Shown here in pieces: positions 55,205 through 64,000 of a DNA stretch of 64,000 nucleotides. Each line of letters opens with the position of its first letter. The stretch's first letter is position 1. The translations under genes and the position numbers were made by a program. Under the pieces are notes generated by a model. It saw only the letters and a list, made by a program, of their open reading frames with translations. It searched no databases and was not told the DNA's origin. Source of the DNA: Flectonema sp. DT1601 (Eukaryota > Euglenozoa > Diplonemea > Diplonemida > Diplonemidae); NCBI GenBank assembly GCA_964019425.1, contig OZ025867.1:186001-250000 (forward strand), written 5' to 3'.

Positions 55205-58200
55205 AATTGTTTCTCTGAAGTCGCTGTCAATCAATTAGTACGCTTAAGTATTAATTTCTGAGATGGTAGAAGAGGTTTTCCCCCTCCTCCGTTGCATCCT
55301 TGGATTACACTTTTCATTTTCATCTGCCACATTTTTTTTTTTGTTTTGTTTTGTTTATACTCAATTTATTATTTGAAGAGGGGAAAAAGAATTGTTAGTT
55401 GCTCTCGCCGATGATGTTTTTGACCAAAAGTAGGAAAATGTTCACTTCCCAAAAAAAAAAAAAATAAATAAAAAATCCCAGTGAGTTTCGGTGTGAAACA
55501 GTCAATTGTGTCGTCATGGATGTTGTTTTTCTCGATCCCATTTTTTTTTTTTGGAAGTAGCTAACGCTCAATTAATTGTGTTTTCACTTCCACATGCCGT
55601 TCGACTTTCCTTTATTCCTCCCACTTTTCATTCGTATCGCGTTCTTTTAAGTGAATTAATTGCATTAAAGAGAAGATGAGAATGGGGGGGAAAAAAAAAA
55701 AAAAAAACAATAAACACAAGAGGGGAAGTAGTCTTTTTTTTTTCCCCCTCATTCTTATTGTTCTCTGTCATTTTTTGTTTTATTGAACAGCTGCTGAGTT
55801 GATATTTATTTTTATTATTTTTTTTTTTTTATTAGCGGGTTCAATTCATAAATTTGTACCGAATATGATACTTTGTCAGTCACGTTCTTTCCCTTTTGAT
55901 GATTGTTTTGCTCTTCTCACACACATGTCCTTGTTAAAAAAAAAAATTGGTAAATTGCCAAAACTAACGACTTATTTATTTTTTTAATTCGGGTTAATTT
56001 GTCTCATATTACTACTAAAAAAAAAAAAAAAAAAAGGCAAAATATGAAAAGGGGAGGGGAAGAAAGAAAAAACAAAGGTGGGATGTAATCTGTCTTTGTC
56101 GGTATAGATCTTTCGGTTCTGTACTTTTTCAGTTTCGTGCGTGTTAAAACTTGTTGAAACACAATTCCGAAACCTATTCTGACTTTCTGAACAAGCGTTT
56201 TTTTTTCGCTCTGGGTACTTGTATGTGGAACGCATAAGTAATCAAAATTAAACAGAGGAAAAAAAAATTAACAAAAAAAAAATAGAGGGAATTTTTTTTT
56301 TTTTTTTTTTTTGGTCTTTGTAGGCGTTGGATCAATAAACTATTCTGAGGGTTTTGCTGCGGCTTTGAAAAAAAAAAAAAAAAAGATTCTTTTGTTTGAA
56401 AATTAGATGAAAATAAAGTAAGGGCATCGTTTCACAAGCACCCGTTTGAGGAAAGTCCGTGGGGGAGGTAATGATATTTCAACTTTGCAACTCAATTCTG
56501 CCCATCTTTTTTTATTTTTCGTTTTTTTTTGTTTCTTCTTTTCACCTTACTAGGAAATAAATCTATCATAACAGAAATTTTACTGCTGTGAAAAAAAAAA
56601 AATCGTCGACACCACCACACTTGTTTTTTTCTCAGGTCAGGTACCGATCCTTTCTTTTTCAAATTTCCTCTTCAGCAATCGGTTCATATTTATTGAACCG
56701 ATGAACCCCTTTTTTTTAAATATATTTCAAACGATTAGTGGCAGATGTCTATTTTCTTGACAATCCACTTCTTTCGACATGTCTGAATGCTGATCAGCTC
56801 CGTCCTCTTCTCTCTTAAAACACTATCAAACGACCATTATGGTCTGAAGCTTGCTTTTGTTGAGCTTTTTCGTCATATCTTTTTTGTTTTTCCTTTGATT
56901 GATCAGTTCTTTCACACGATCCTTTAAGGTCATCTATACAATTTGCCTTATTGTGTTGCCTAATTCTTTTTTTTTTTTTTTTTTTTTGACTTTGTACTTT
57001 GTTTCAGAGTTTTTTCTTCTTGTAATTTTAGTTTAAATGTTCATTCAAATTTTAAAGAAAATGAGCAAGGCACAGTTTATCTCCGAGGCATCGTTATTGG
57101 TGGTACGTAGACGTTGGACAAACGGACGGTCTACCTAACAAGGGTTGTCTTACTTGCTGTCCTGTGCATTGCCTTTTTTTTTTTTTTTTTGTACCTACAA
57201 ACCCATTGTTCAGTAGAAAGAGAATTGTGGCAGCGTAACTAACCTATTCCTTTATTAGGATTTTCTACCGGTTGCGCACAAACAAAATAAAAAGTGTGAG
57301 TGGGTTAGTAAAAAAGTGAAGTTTGCCGATTCTTTTTTCCCCTTTTTTTTTTTCCTTAGCGATACAGAAGAAGTTTTCGGAAGGAAAAAAAAAAAAAAAC
57401 CCCCTTTCTTGTGCGTATTCAGATACTGTTTGATATGCTGATACTAAAAATAATCAGCAGACTCTCAATTTGTATTGTTGGTGTGCACAAAAATCCTTCC
57501 TTTCTCTTCCTTCCTTCCTTCCTTTCTTCCTTCTCCTTCCGTTTCTTTGAGACAGTGAAAAAAAACAGACTCTTTTCTTTATACTTCTCTTCGATTATCA
57601 ATTGAGCCTTAAAAAAGAAGTTATTCTTCATCTGTGTTTCAAGATAAAAATTTAGGGAACAAAAAACCTCTCTAGAAAACGATCCCACAATGATTTATCG
57701 GATTTTGGGAAATTTTCACCACCTGGGGGGGTTGTATTGGGCTTATTATTATTTTAGGCTTAATTCTTTCACTATTTTGGCGTTTAACCTTACACCACCG
57801 GAGCTGATATATCAGTCTGAAAAAAAAATCTTTTTTGCTAAGTGAAAATTTTGCATTTCTGAGTACAACGATTTCACGGGAGAGGTATTATTGCAATGTC
57901 TTTTATGTTCCTTACGTGTTGCCCCCGCAATAGTTTTTATTAAATGGTAAACTTTCCATTTGCTAAAGCTTGTCAAAATAACTAGGGAAATATGTCGGTC
58001 CACAGTTCTGATGAGGATGCAACAGTAATTGTTAATCCATCGTCGGTGTGCTCCACTTCGTCACTTACCCCAAATGGGGAGGGGGGGTAACAAGGGTTAC
58101 CAATAATAAAAACTCGTTTCCAAGAAACATTAAAGATTAGAGTTGCAGGCAAGTCGGAGCTGCAGGTTTTTGAGTTTTTCTTCGAATAATCAGTTTTCCA

Positions 58201-58468
58201 GCTGATGAAGAAAAACTCTGGGGCCTATGCCTCACAGAAGGGAAGAAGTACCTTTTCTCTTTTTGAAAAAAACAGTAAAATTTTGGACCCGTTGTTTTTG
58301 AGGGTTCTTACGGTGGTGTAAGGGTTAAGTCTTTTTAGGGTTTGATGAAATAAATGTCGCTATCTAAATTGGCGACAAAACCTTTTTATTTAATTAATAT
58401 CGCAGTGGGTTCAGTTAGAACCATTGCAGGATTCTTCTTATCTCTCTTTAGATCTTAGCTGCACGTAT

Positions 58469-58505
58469 TGCCCCTTTAGTTCACTCGGTTAGATCTCCGA
58501 ACTGC
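58469..58505 (+). other. tRNA-like 5' half
   Basis: The segment around TTAGTTCACTCGGTTAGATC matches the A box and D-arm pattern of a tRNA, preceded by a GC-rich 7-nt stretch. No anticodon stem, T arm or B box follows within 100 nt, so it is not a tRNA gene. It may be a decayed tRNA or the head of a tRNA-derived SINE. Confidence 0.25.
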
Positions 58506-60609
58506 TCGTTTTTCTGCACTTCCATCTCTCTATTCTTTTTTTGTCTTTTTATCAGCCAATTTTTCCCTTCAAGTATGTTCGTTTTGCTTTACCTGGAGCC
58601 TAAATAAATTATGTACGTTCTTTATTTATTTATTTATTTTTTTCGATTCGCCTTTTATTTTCTTGTTTTTCCTTAGTGCCTTTGTTATTTTAAAATCGTA
58701 AGGCATGTTATAGAGTTGGCTTTCTGTAACTTCTGTTTTTTTTTTTTTTCTATCGGTTGTATTTGTCATTCGTTTAAAAAAACTACTATCTGAGTGTAGA
58801 GGAAATGATTGTTGCACGATCTGTCTGTTGCGGTGTCTGTTGCAACTTCTAAGACGAAATATTCTCTTGTGCACGAACGAGGCTTAGAATTCTAATTATC
58901 TAAACCCCCAGCTTGATAATACAGTATCAATTTACCCCATCTCGCCGCCAGAGTGTTATTATTTTGTTCTCGTTTGTTGTCTTTTTTTTTTTTTTTTTTT
59001 TTTTTTTGCCCCTTTGGAGTAATAGTTCATGCTCGTGACTACCCACCGTAAACGATGCGGCATAACAAAACCCTACCTCTCACTTACGTTCTTTTTTGCT
59101 AGTGATTCTGGCCGATTCCGAAAGCCAACAGTTTTTTTTGTCTTGTTTGTGACCACATGATTCATTGAGTGGGTCACGAGAGTGATTTTTTTAAAAAAAC
59201 GTTTTTGTTTCTCTTTCCTTGAGGTTTGCACCTCCTCTTGCGTAGAATTGTATCTTTTGGCGTGCTTCACATCAAAGCACAACTGTCAAGATGATGATGT
59301 TGAGGAATGGAGGAAATGCAGGTCACGAACGTTTGAAGAAAAAAAAAAGAAAAGAGAAGAGCTGTTTTAGGTAGTATTTCAGCTTTCTTACTTGCATAAT
59401 ACAATTCTTGGTTGTCAAGACAACGAAGCACTTCATTTATCTCCGAATTGTAAGAATTGTTTTCTCCTTTCAAACGTTAACGGAAATAGCATAATTTCTA
59501 CCTACTTTAACGTAGCTTCTGGTGTTGTGGTTTACTCCCGCCAGTGGTATTCTAATCTTGTAGAAAGAAATGTTGAATAAATATCGCGCAAACTTGGCAA
59601 CCTCATCCCCGAGAAGTCGGTTCGTGATAAAGGGAATTAAAAAAAAGTGCAATCGAATTTTTTTTAAAAGCCAGAATATTCGTACAATCTTCAGGCTGAT
59701 TGATAGAAAGGAGGGTCTGTTGACACTCGCGTATATTTTTGCGTATATTTTTGCGTTTTTTTTTTTTTTTTTTTTTTCGCCGAAGCTTTTTTTTGGATTG
59801 CAAAATAGGTTAAGGAGTTTCATAGGAATACCGACAGCTATTATAGCTTTTTCGGGATCGAAAAGAGAGAAATAAAATTTATCAAGTGTTCTTCATTCAT
59901 TTCCAGGTATTTTTTTTATACCTGACAGCCTATTCTTTATTGGCATCGGTCTGTTTTTTTTCTTCTCTTCTTTTCTCAAGAAAATGGAATGTCAAAACAA
60001 GAGAGGAAAAAATAAAAGGAACTTTAGCCGTTTTTCGCAACATCGATATTTTTGAATCGTGGAAAAAGAGGTACCACCTCCTCCAGAGTCATTGCTCACT
60101 GTCGAAACGCAACTGATAATAATTCCACGCCAGATTATCAAAAATGTCCAAAACTTTTTTTAGTTACGTTATGTGTAACCATAGTTTTTTTTTACATTTT
60201 TTTTATCTCCTCCCCGATTTTGATTCCTCCCATGCAGCTGCATTCTAATTGGCTAGTTTTAAATAACTGGCATCCATAGTTTAGTAGGGCATATTCCCTT
60301 GAAGCAGCATTCTATTTTTGCTCTACCTTTTTATGTTGTTTACCAGTAAAAGACAACAGAACAGCAACAACAACAACAAAAAAAACATTTTTAAAAAAGG
60401 AGTGAAGAGATTCAGTTGTTTGCAGAGAACACAGAAACGATCGCCCCCCGTTCCGTCCCAGTTACTCGGAATTGATGTTTGAAGTTCAAGGCATGTTTAA
60501 CTAGTTCACTTACAGGTCTCTATGTGTGTTTGGGTGCCATTCTATTCGCAGATGGTAATTGTCGATTCGTCTTTTTATCTATTTCTGAACCAGGGAATCA
60601 AATTCTCAA

Positions 60610-60975
60610 ATGTCGTCATCGTCCCAGCAGCTTCTAAAGTGGGCGACACATCCACCCGACAACGTGGAAGAGTGTGGGATAGCCATCCGCCTTCTCTGTA
60701 AAGAGTTGCTCTCTCTCAGACAAGATGTAGATATTTCAAGAAGTAATAATTCCACGAGAACGATGCCTTCGATGCCAGTTCCCATTCCTCGACAGGGTCA
60801 TCGATATGCTCCAGAAGGGTTGCCTCCATTTCGCAGGGATGAGATGCAAATATCGGCATCGTCGAATACATCAGAAGAATCATTAACTGATAAAATATCG
60901 TCTGCCGTGAGGGCAAACAAGCGCATCAAACCGGACGTGCGGCACTACTGGTCAACAAAGCAATATGTTAGATGA
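60610..60975 (+). CDS. Small hypothetical protein
   Basis: The 121-residue ORF has a short Ser-rich start and a helical segment at about 15-42 (ECGIAIRLLCKELLSLRQDV). A Pro/Arg-rich low-complexity middle and a basic C terminus ending STKQYVR follow. GC content is higher than in the flanks and the ATG lies 16 nt after CTGAACCAG, the pattern seen at other starts here. It sits about 350 nt upstream of AS3MT on the same strand. No domain is recognised. It could be a complete small protein or one exon of a larger gene. Confidence 0.45.
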   Translation: MSSSSQQLLKWATHPPDNVEECGIAIRLLCKELLSLRQDVDISRSNNSTRTMPSMPVPIPRQGHRYAPEGLPPFRRDEMQISASSNTSEESLTDKISSAVRANKRIKPDVRHYWSTKQYVR

Positions 60976-61328
60976 ACTCATTGGTTTATAGTTATCGATT
61001 TTTATCCTGCTCGACTATTCTCACAAGTTACATGTTTGTGAAGAATGACGAACACGTCCTCCAAGGGGAAGGACAAATAATAGTAAATGATGCGGAGTCT
61101 GGTTTTTGATCCCTAATAACGCCTTCGAGATTAGTAGACAGTTTTACTGATTCTGACACAAGTTAATTTCGGTCCTTTAGATATTAGAATCCTGTTTGTA
61201 ATTGACACCGCATTAGATCTTTGCAGATCAGATGCTGCATGTGTGCTATTTTAGGTTTTCCGAAAATGATCACAACTGAGTTACTACTTTTCAGGCTCAT
61301 CGACAACAAAAAGCAAACTTAACAAAAA
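60976..61328. other. Intergenic without recognised features
   Basis: About 350 bp, moderate GC, without long homopolymers. TACTTTTCAG ends 34 nt before the AS3MT start. Confidence 0.5.
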
Positions 61329-62447
61329 ATGGGATGCTGCGATAAAGAAGAGAAGAAATCTTGCTGTCCAACAAAGGCCGAGGGGGATCAAACCCGTGAG
61401 TCAGTTGAAGAGTATTACGGGAAGGTGTTGCAGACATCAAAGGATCTCAAGACAAGCGCATGTACAGCTGCAGGCAGACCACCATTGATCATCAGGGATG
61501 CAATGAAGAAGGTTCCAAGCACGGTGATGGAGAAATTTTATGGCTGTGGTGCACCTATCCCAATGGGCATTAAGGGTCTGAACATTCTTGATTTGGGATC
61601 CGGTTCTGGCCGTGACTGCTACTTAGCTGCTTACTTTGCTGGTTCCGGAGGTGAAGTCATTGGCGTTGATATGACTGCAGAGCAACTTGAAGTTTCAAGA
61701 GCTCATGTTGCTGAATTTTCGAAAACCATTGGTTTTGAACCGAAAATTAAATTCCTTGAGGGATACATCGAGAAGCTGCCAAAGGAAATCCCTGACAATT
61801 CACAGGACTTAGTAATCTCGAACTGTGTTGTCAACCTTTCCCCAGACAAGCCGGCTGTCTTGCGGGAGTCATACCGTGTACTGAAGGAAGGAGGGGAGAT
61901 GTTCTTTTCCGATGTGTACTGCGATCGTCGCTTACCTGCTGAAGTGAGAAAGCACGAAGTCTTGTGGGGCGAGTGCATCGCTGGAGCTTTGTACATCGAA
62001 GACTTTGTCAGAGAAGCTCAGAAGGTCGGTTTCACAGATCCAAGAATGATGGACAAGTCAGAGATTGTAATTTCAGACCCTGAGTTAGATGAGATTTGTG
62101 GAAATGCCAGGTTTTATTCTATCACCTACAGACTTTTCAAGCTCCCGTCCCATCTCGAAACTAAATGTGAAGACTACGGTCAGTTCGCTGTGTACAAGGG
62201 TACAATTCCAGGATCACCACACAACTACCAATTGGATGACCACCACTTGTTGGTGACCAAGAAGCCATTTTTAGTGTGCGGAAACACTGCAGCGATGCTG
62301 GGAGAAGACGACAAATCGTGGCTGTCGAAGCATTTTGACATTCACGGTGACAGGTCTGTCCACTACGGGTTATTCGATTGCAGTGATAGTTCACCACAAC
62401 CAGCAGCAGCACCTGCTGAATGTGGGCCATCAGGTGGTTGCTGCTAG
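61329..62447 (+). CDS. AS3MT: Arsenite methyltransferase (AS3MT/ArsM)
   Basis: The 372-residue SAM-dependent enzyme methylates trivalent arsenic to mono- and dimethylated forms. The SAM-binding motif I, LDLGSGSGRD, begins near residue 96. The four functional cysteines are all present: C45 (TSAC, human C32), C73 (YGCG, human C61), C166 (SNCVVNL, human C156) and C216 (WGEC, human C206). Additional paired cysteines occur at residues 3-4 and 12-13 and at the very end (CGPSGGCC), typical of eukaryotic and algal forms, where they bind or deliver arsenic. No intron is present. The codons are GC-richer (many CTG, AAG, GTC) than in most neighbours, which could reflect high expression or a horizontally acquired gene; arsM genes are known to spread that way. 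The start follows TACTTTTCAG by 34 nt. Confidence 0.95.
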   Translation: MGCCDKEEKKSCCPTKAEGDQTRESVEEYYGKVLQTSKDLKTSACTAAGRPPLIIRDAMKKVPSTVMEKFYGCGAPIPMGIKGLNILDLGSGSGRDCYLAAYFAGSGGEVIGVDMTAEQLEVSRAHVAEFSKTIGFEPKIKFLEGYIEKLPKEIPDNSQDLVISNCVVNLSPDKPAVLRESYRVLKEGGEMFFSDVYCDRRLPAEVRKHEVLWGECIAGALYIEDFVREAQKVGFTDPRMMDKSEIVISDPELDEICGNARFYSITYRLFKLPSHLETKCEDYGQFAVYKGTIPGSPHNYQLDDHHLLVTKKPFLVCGNTAAMLGEDDKSWLSKHFDIHGDRSVHYGLFDCSDSSPQPAAAPAECGPSGGCC

Positions 62448-62661
62448 GTGAAACTTGCCTGCCCGCGTTGGTGAAACTTGCCTCTGCCTTTGGGTGCCCG
62501 TGTTGTGCGTCCAAACAGGGGCGAACGATACCAGTGTGCCTCGTGTTTTGTTTGTTCTTGTTAAATTGGTTGTGTGCGCATTGTTTACCGCTTCGTTCTT
62601 GACAGGTTTCAAAATGATTGAAACGAGAATTTGGGTTTGAGTTGCTTGTTAAGAAATGGTG

Positions 62662-62711
62662 AGGAATATGCTGAAACAGATTGTTACCTCAATCTGTTTC
62701 AGCATATTCCT
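62662..62711 (+). other. Perfect 22-bp inverted repeat (hairpin)
   Basis: Arms 62662-62683 and 62690-62711 are exact reverse complements around a 6-nt loop. After a 1-nt bulge, TGGTG and CACCA extend the stem. It lies about 215 nt after the AS3MT stop. Confidence 0.8.
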
Positions 62712-62747
62712 TCACCAACAATTCGTTATGTTGTTTCATGACATTTT

Positions 62748-62778
62748 AGTGATAAGGTTTATTGAAAACCTTATCACT
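62748..62778 (+). other. Perfect 13-bp inverted repeat (hairpin)
   Basis: AGTGATAAGGTTT pairs exactly with AAACCTTATCACT around a 5-nt loop. It is 36 nt after the larger hairpin. Confidence 0.75.
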
Positions 62779-63208
62779 GAGAAGTACGTTGCTTAACATG
62801 AGATGTGGTGAACTCTGCCATCAATGTGTCAAAGGCAATCAACCATTGAATACCTTGAGAAAGCAATAGCAACCACGGAACCTCATGGGCCCTGTTAAAT
62901 GAACTTGAGATCACTTTCTGTGAGCAACGAGGTGGCACAATCATCACGCCGTTTCTTGCAGTGATGAAGTTCGAGTTAGTGGATTTACAGGATAATACCT
63001 AGCCAGGTAGGTTCAAAAGCATTTAAAATTGTGCATGGTGCAAAAGCCAAAAGAAAAAAATTTATACACTTTTTTACCATGTAGTCAATGCACTCCGACC
63101 AGCATCTTAATGTGTGAAGCTGATATGATGCTCTTCAAGCAATTGAAGGACAAGCAGATACGGAACACATACCGTGTTTTTTTTTGTAGAACAGTAATTA
63201 AAAAAACG

Positions 63209-63280
63209 CGCTCCTACTCGGGTTTGAACCGAGGCTGCTGGATTCAAGGTCCAGAGTGCTAACCACTACACCATAGGAGC
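63209..63280 (-). tRNA. trnQ-UUG: tRNA-Gln (anticodon UUG)
   Basis: The - strand gives a complete 72-nt cloverleaf. The acceptor stem GCTCCTA pairs with TAGGAGC, with G as discriminator. The D arm carries TGGTGTAGTGG as A box. The anticodon stem CTGGA/TCCAG holds the loop CCTTGAA with anticodon TTG. The T arm contains GGTTCAAACC as B box. No intron is present and CCA is not encoded. A TTTTTT Pol III terminator lies just downstream (63201-63206 on the + strand). The body closely resembles animal and protist tRNA-Gln. It is the only confident - strand gene in the window. Confidence 0.96.
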
Positions 63281-63292
63281 TTCAAAAACGAA

Positions 63293-63332
<40 letters not shown>

Positions 63333-63762
63333 GTTACACTCGTCTGTGCTTCCAGACTCTTTGTTTTTGTTCTTTTCACTTCTTTGTTTTGTCTTTCTTT
63401 TATACTTTCTTTTGGTTTAAGTCTGACAAATTGGAAAACACGGGAAACATAGGTAGGCTCCGCCTGAGGACGTAAGAAGAGCGGCAACGGGAAAAAATAA
63501 ATGGTCACGCGTCCTTGAAATTGGACACACGAAGCTAATTCGGTTACCATTCCTACCATCGATAAGGAAAAACAAAGAATCGAGCATATAACTAGAGCGA
63601 AAAAATTTTATTTATTAACAAAATAAAAATAAATAAAAAGAAAAAAATATTCGTATTTTGTCATCCCTTTATTGTGTTTTTTTTGCATTCTTTCAATTGC
63701 TGGGAAGGGACCTGAGAAAGAACGAGAGGACGACCTACTGAATTCAGATTTTGGCAACTTTT

Positions 63763-64000
63763 ATGCAAGGCCAAGATTTATCTCTTTTCACGTTTGGTAT
63801 GACGCTAAAATTCATTTCGCATTTACTCAGTTACACTGACATGGTCTTCGAAGTTCTTGATGCTGCTACAAAGGCTCCTCTTTGGTGTGCTGGACTCGGA
63901 TGCTGCTGCATCGTTAGTATGGGGGGAGTGACTCTAACAGCATGGCGACAAAGAGAACATTCTAAGGACAGAGCCAAGCAAAGGACCAGTACATGTGCAG
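63763..64000 (+). CDS. Partial gene at the right edge, possible membrane protein N terminus
   Basis: An open frame of 79 codons starts at ATG 63763 and runs off the window. A second in-frame ATG at 63841 follows CATTTACTCAG by 10 nt, and CTGAATTCAG lies 16 nt before the first, so either may be the start. Residues about 40-64 are hydrophobic and Cys-rich (LWCAGLGCCCIVSMGGVTL), then strongly basic (WRQREHSKDRAKQR), as in a signal anchor. GC is higher than in the flanking spacer. Too little is present to name a family. Confidence 0.45.
   Translation, partial: MQGQDLSLFTFGMTLKFISHLLSYTDMVFEVLDAATKAPLWCAGLGCCCIVSMGGVTLTAWRQREHSKDRAKQRTSTCA

Larger units (their letters stand above)
48484..60609. 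other. 12-kb gene-poor region with exon-like islands
   Basis: No intact single-exon gene is present. Long A and T tracts alternate with islands of higher GC. Several islands are open in one frame and bounded by acceptor- and donor-like sites; the best ones are listed separately as possible spliced genes. Others I noticed are 51419-51455, 55263-55335, 55843-55940 and 53627-53690. One copy of dispersed element A, one of repeat C, several microsatellites and a tRNA-like fragment also lie here. Base composition makes chance open frames common, so much of this may be non-coding. Confidence 0.5.
62448..63840. other. Region after AS3MT with hairpins and tRNA
   Basis: Begins with a partial tandem duplication of GTGAAACTTGCCT at 62450 and 62472. 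Two strong hairpins follow (62662-62711 and 62748-62778), then about 400 bp of moderate GC without homopolymer tracts and with no gene I can support, then the tRNA-Gln and a T run of about 33 nt at 63298-63330. Confidence 0.55.

Noticed and set aside
56448-56459. GAGGAAAGTCCG resembling the CR-I core of RNase P RNA
   Set aside because: No matching P4 partner at proper distance in a structured context; T runs and AT-rich DNA follow. A 12-base match is expected by chance.
1-64000. CRISPR arrays, rRNA genes, LTR or capsid-bearing elements
   Set aside because: No regularly spaced repeats, no rRNA-like sequence and no reverse transcriptase, integrase or capsid coding sequence were seen on either strand.

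Overview
The window is nuclear DNA of a protist. The genes encode TOR kinase, a full-length ABCA transporter, a SENP8-like protease, AS3MT, tandem coactosin-type ADF-H domains and OSCP1. OSCP1 is a ciliary/flagellar protein family, so the cell is probably flagellated. Coding DNA is AT-leaning, the standard code is used with all three stops, and the DNA between genes is crowded with A or T runs of 10-32 bases.

Every protein gene I can support is on the + strand, from 4.6 kb to the right edge; only a tRNA-Gln is on the - strand. Most start codons lie within about 50 nt of a pyrimidine-rich CAG or TAG. The eight introns I place inside coding sequence look different: 40-92 nt, GTATG/GTACG donors, and A-rich 3' ends mostly reading ACAG. 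One-way gene order plus a distinct acceptor next to the start codon suggests polycistronic transcription with spliced-leader trans-splicing. TOR carries a PDZ-like insertion, which as I recall is described for the kinetoplastid TOR-like 1 kinase. I therefore lean towards a euglenozoan that keeps conventional introns, with a dinoflagellate/perkinsid-type lineage as the alternative. No spliced-leader RNA gene was seen.

Layout: 1-4.6 kb, A/T-tract DNA with two copies of a small dispersed element; 4.6-6.4, dynamin-like GTPase; 7.3-10.1, two-zinc-finger protein with one intron; 11.0-12.9, DOMON surface protein; 13.3-14.7, tandem ADF-H protein; 15.6-16.7, lysophospholipid acyltransferase; 16.9-18.0, SENP8-like protease fused to an 'NNRRL' domain; 18.2-18.8, coiled-coil protein; 19.0-27.9, TOR; 29.7-35.6, ABCA transporter with two introns; 37.7-38.6, helical protein; 39.9-41.1, unknown protein with two introns; 41.6-42.4, RRM protein with one intron; 42.6-43.9, OSCP1 with two introns; 45.5-47.2, membrane protein of four similar modules; 47.3-48.5, TRF4/PAPD5-like protein without catalytic aspartates; 48.5-60.6, a gene-poor stretch that may hold intron-rich genes I could only partly trace; 60.6-61.0, small unknown ORF; 61.3-62.4, AS3MT, followed by two near-perfect hairpins; 63.2, tRNA-Gln(UUG); from 63.76, a gene cut by the window edge.

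The genes do not form one pathway. The most unusual items are the insertions in TOR, the NNRRL-SENP8 fusion, the degenerate nucleotidyltransferase, the four-module membrane protein, the two classes of splice acceptor, and the small element flanked by direct repeats.
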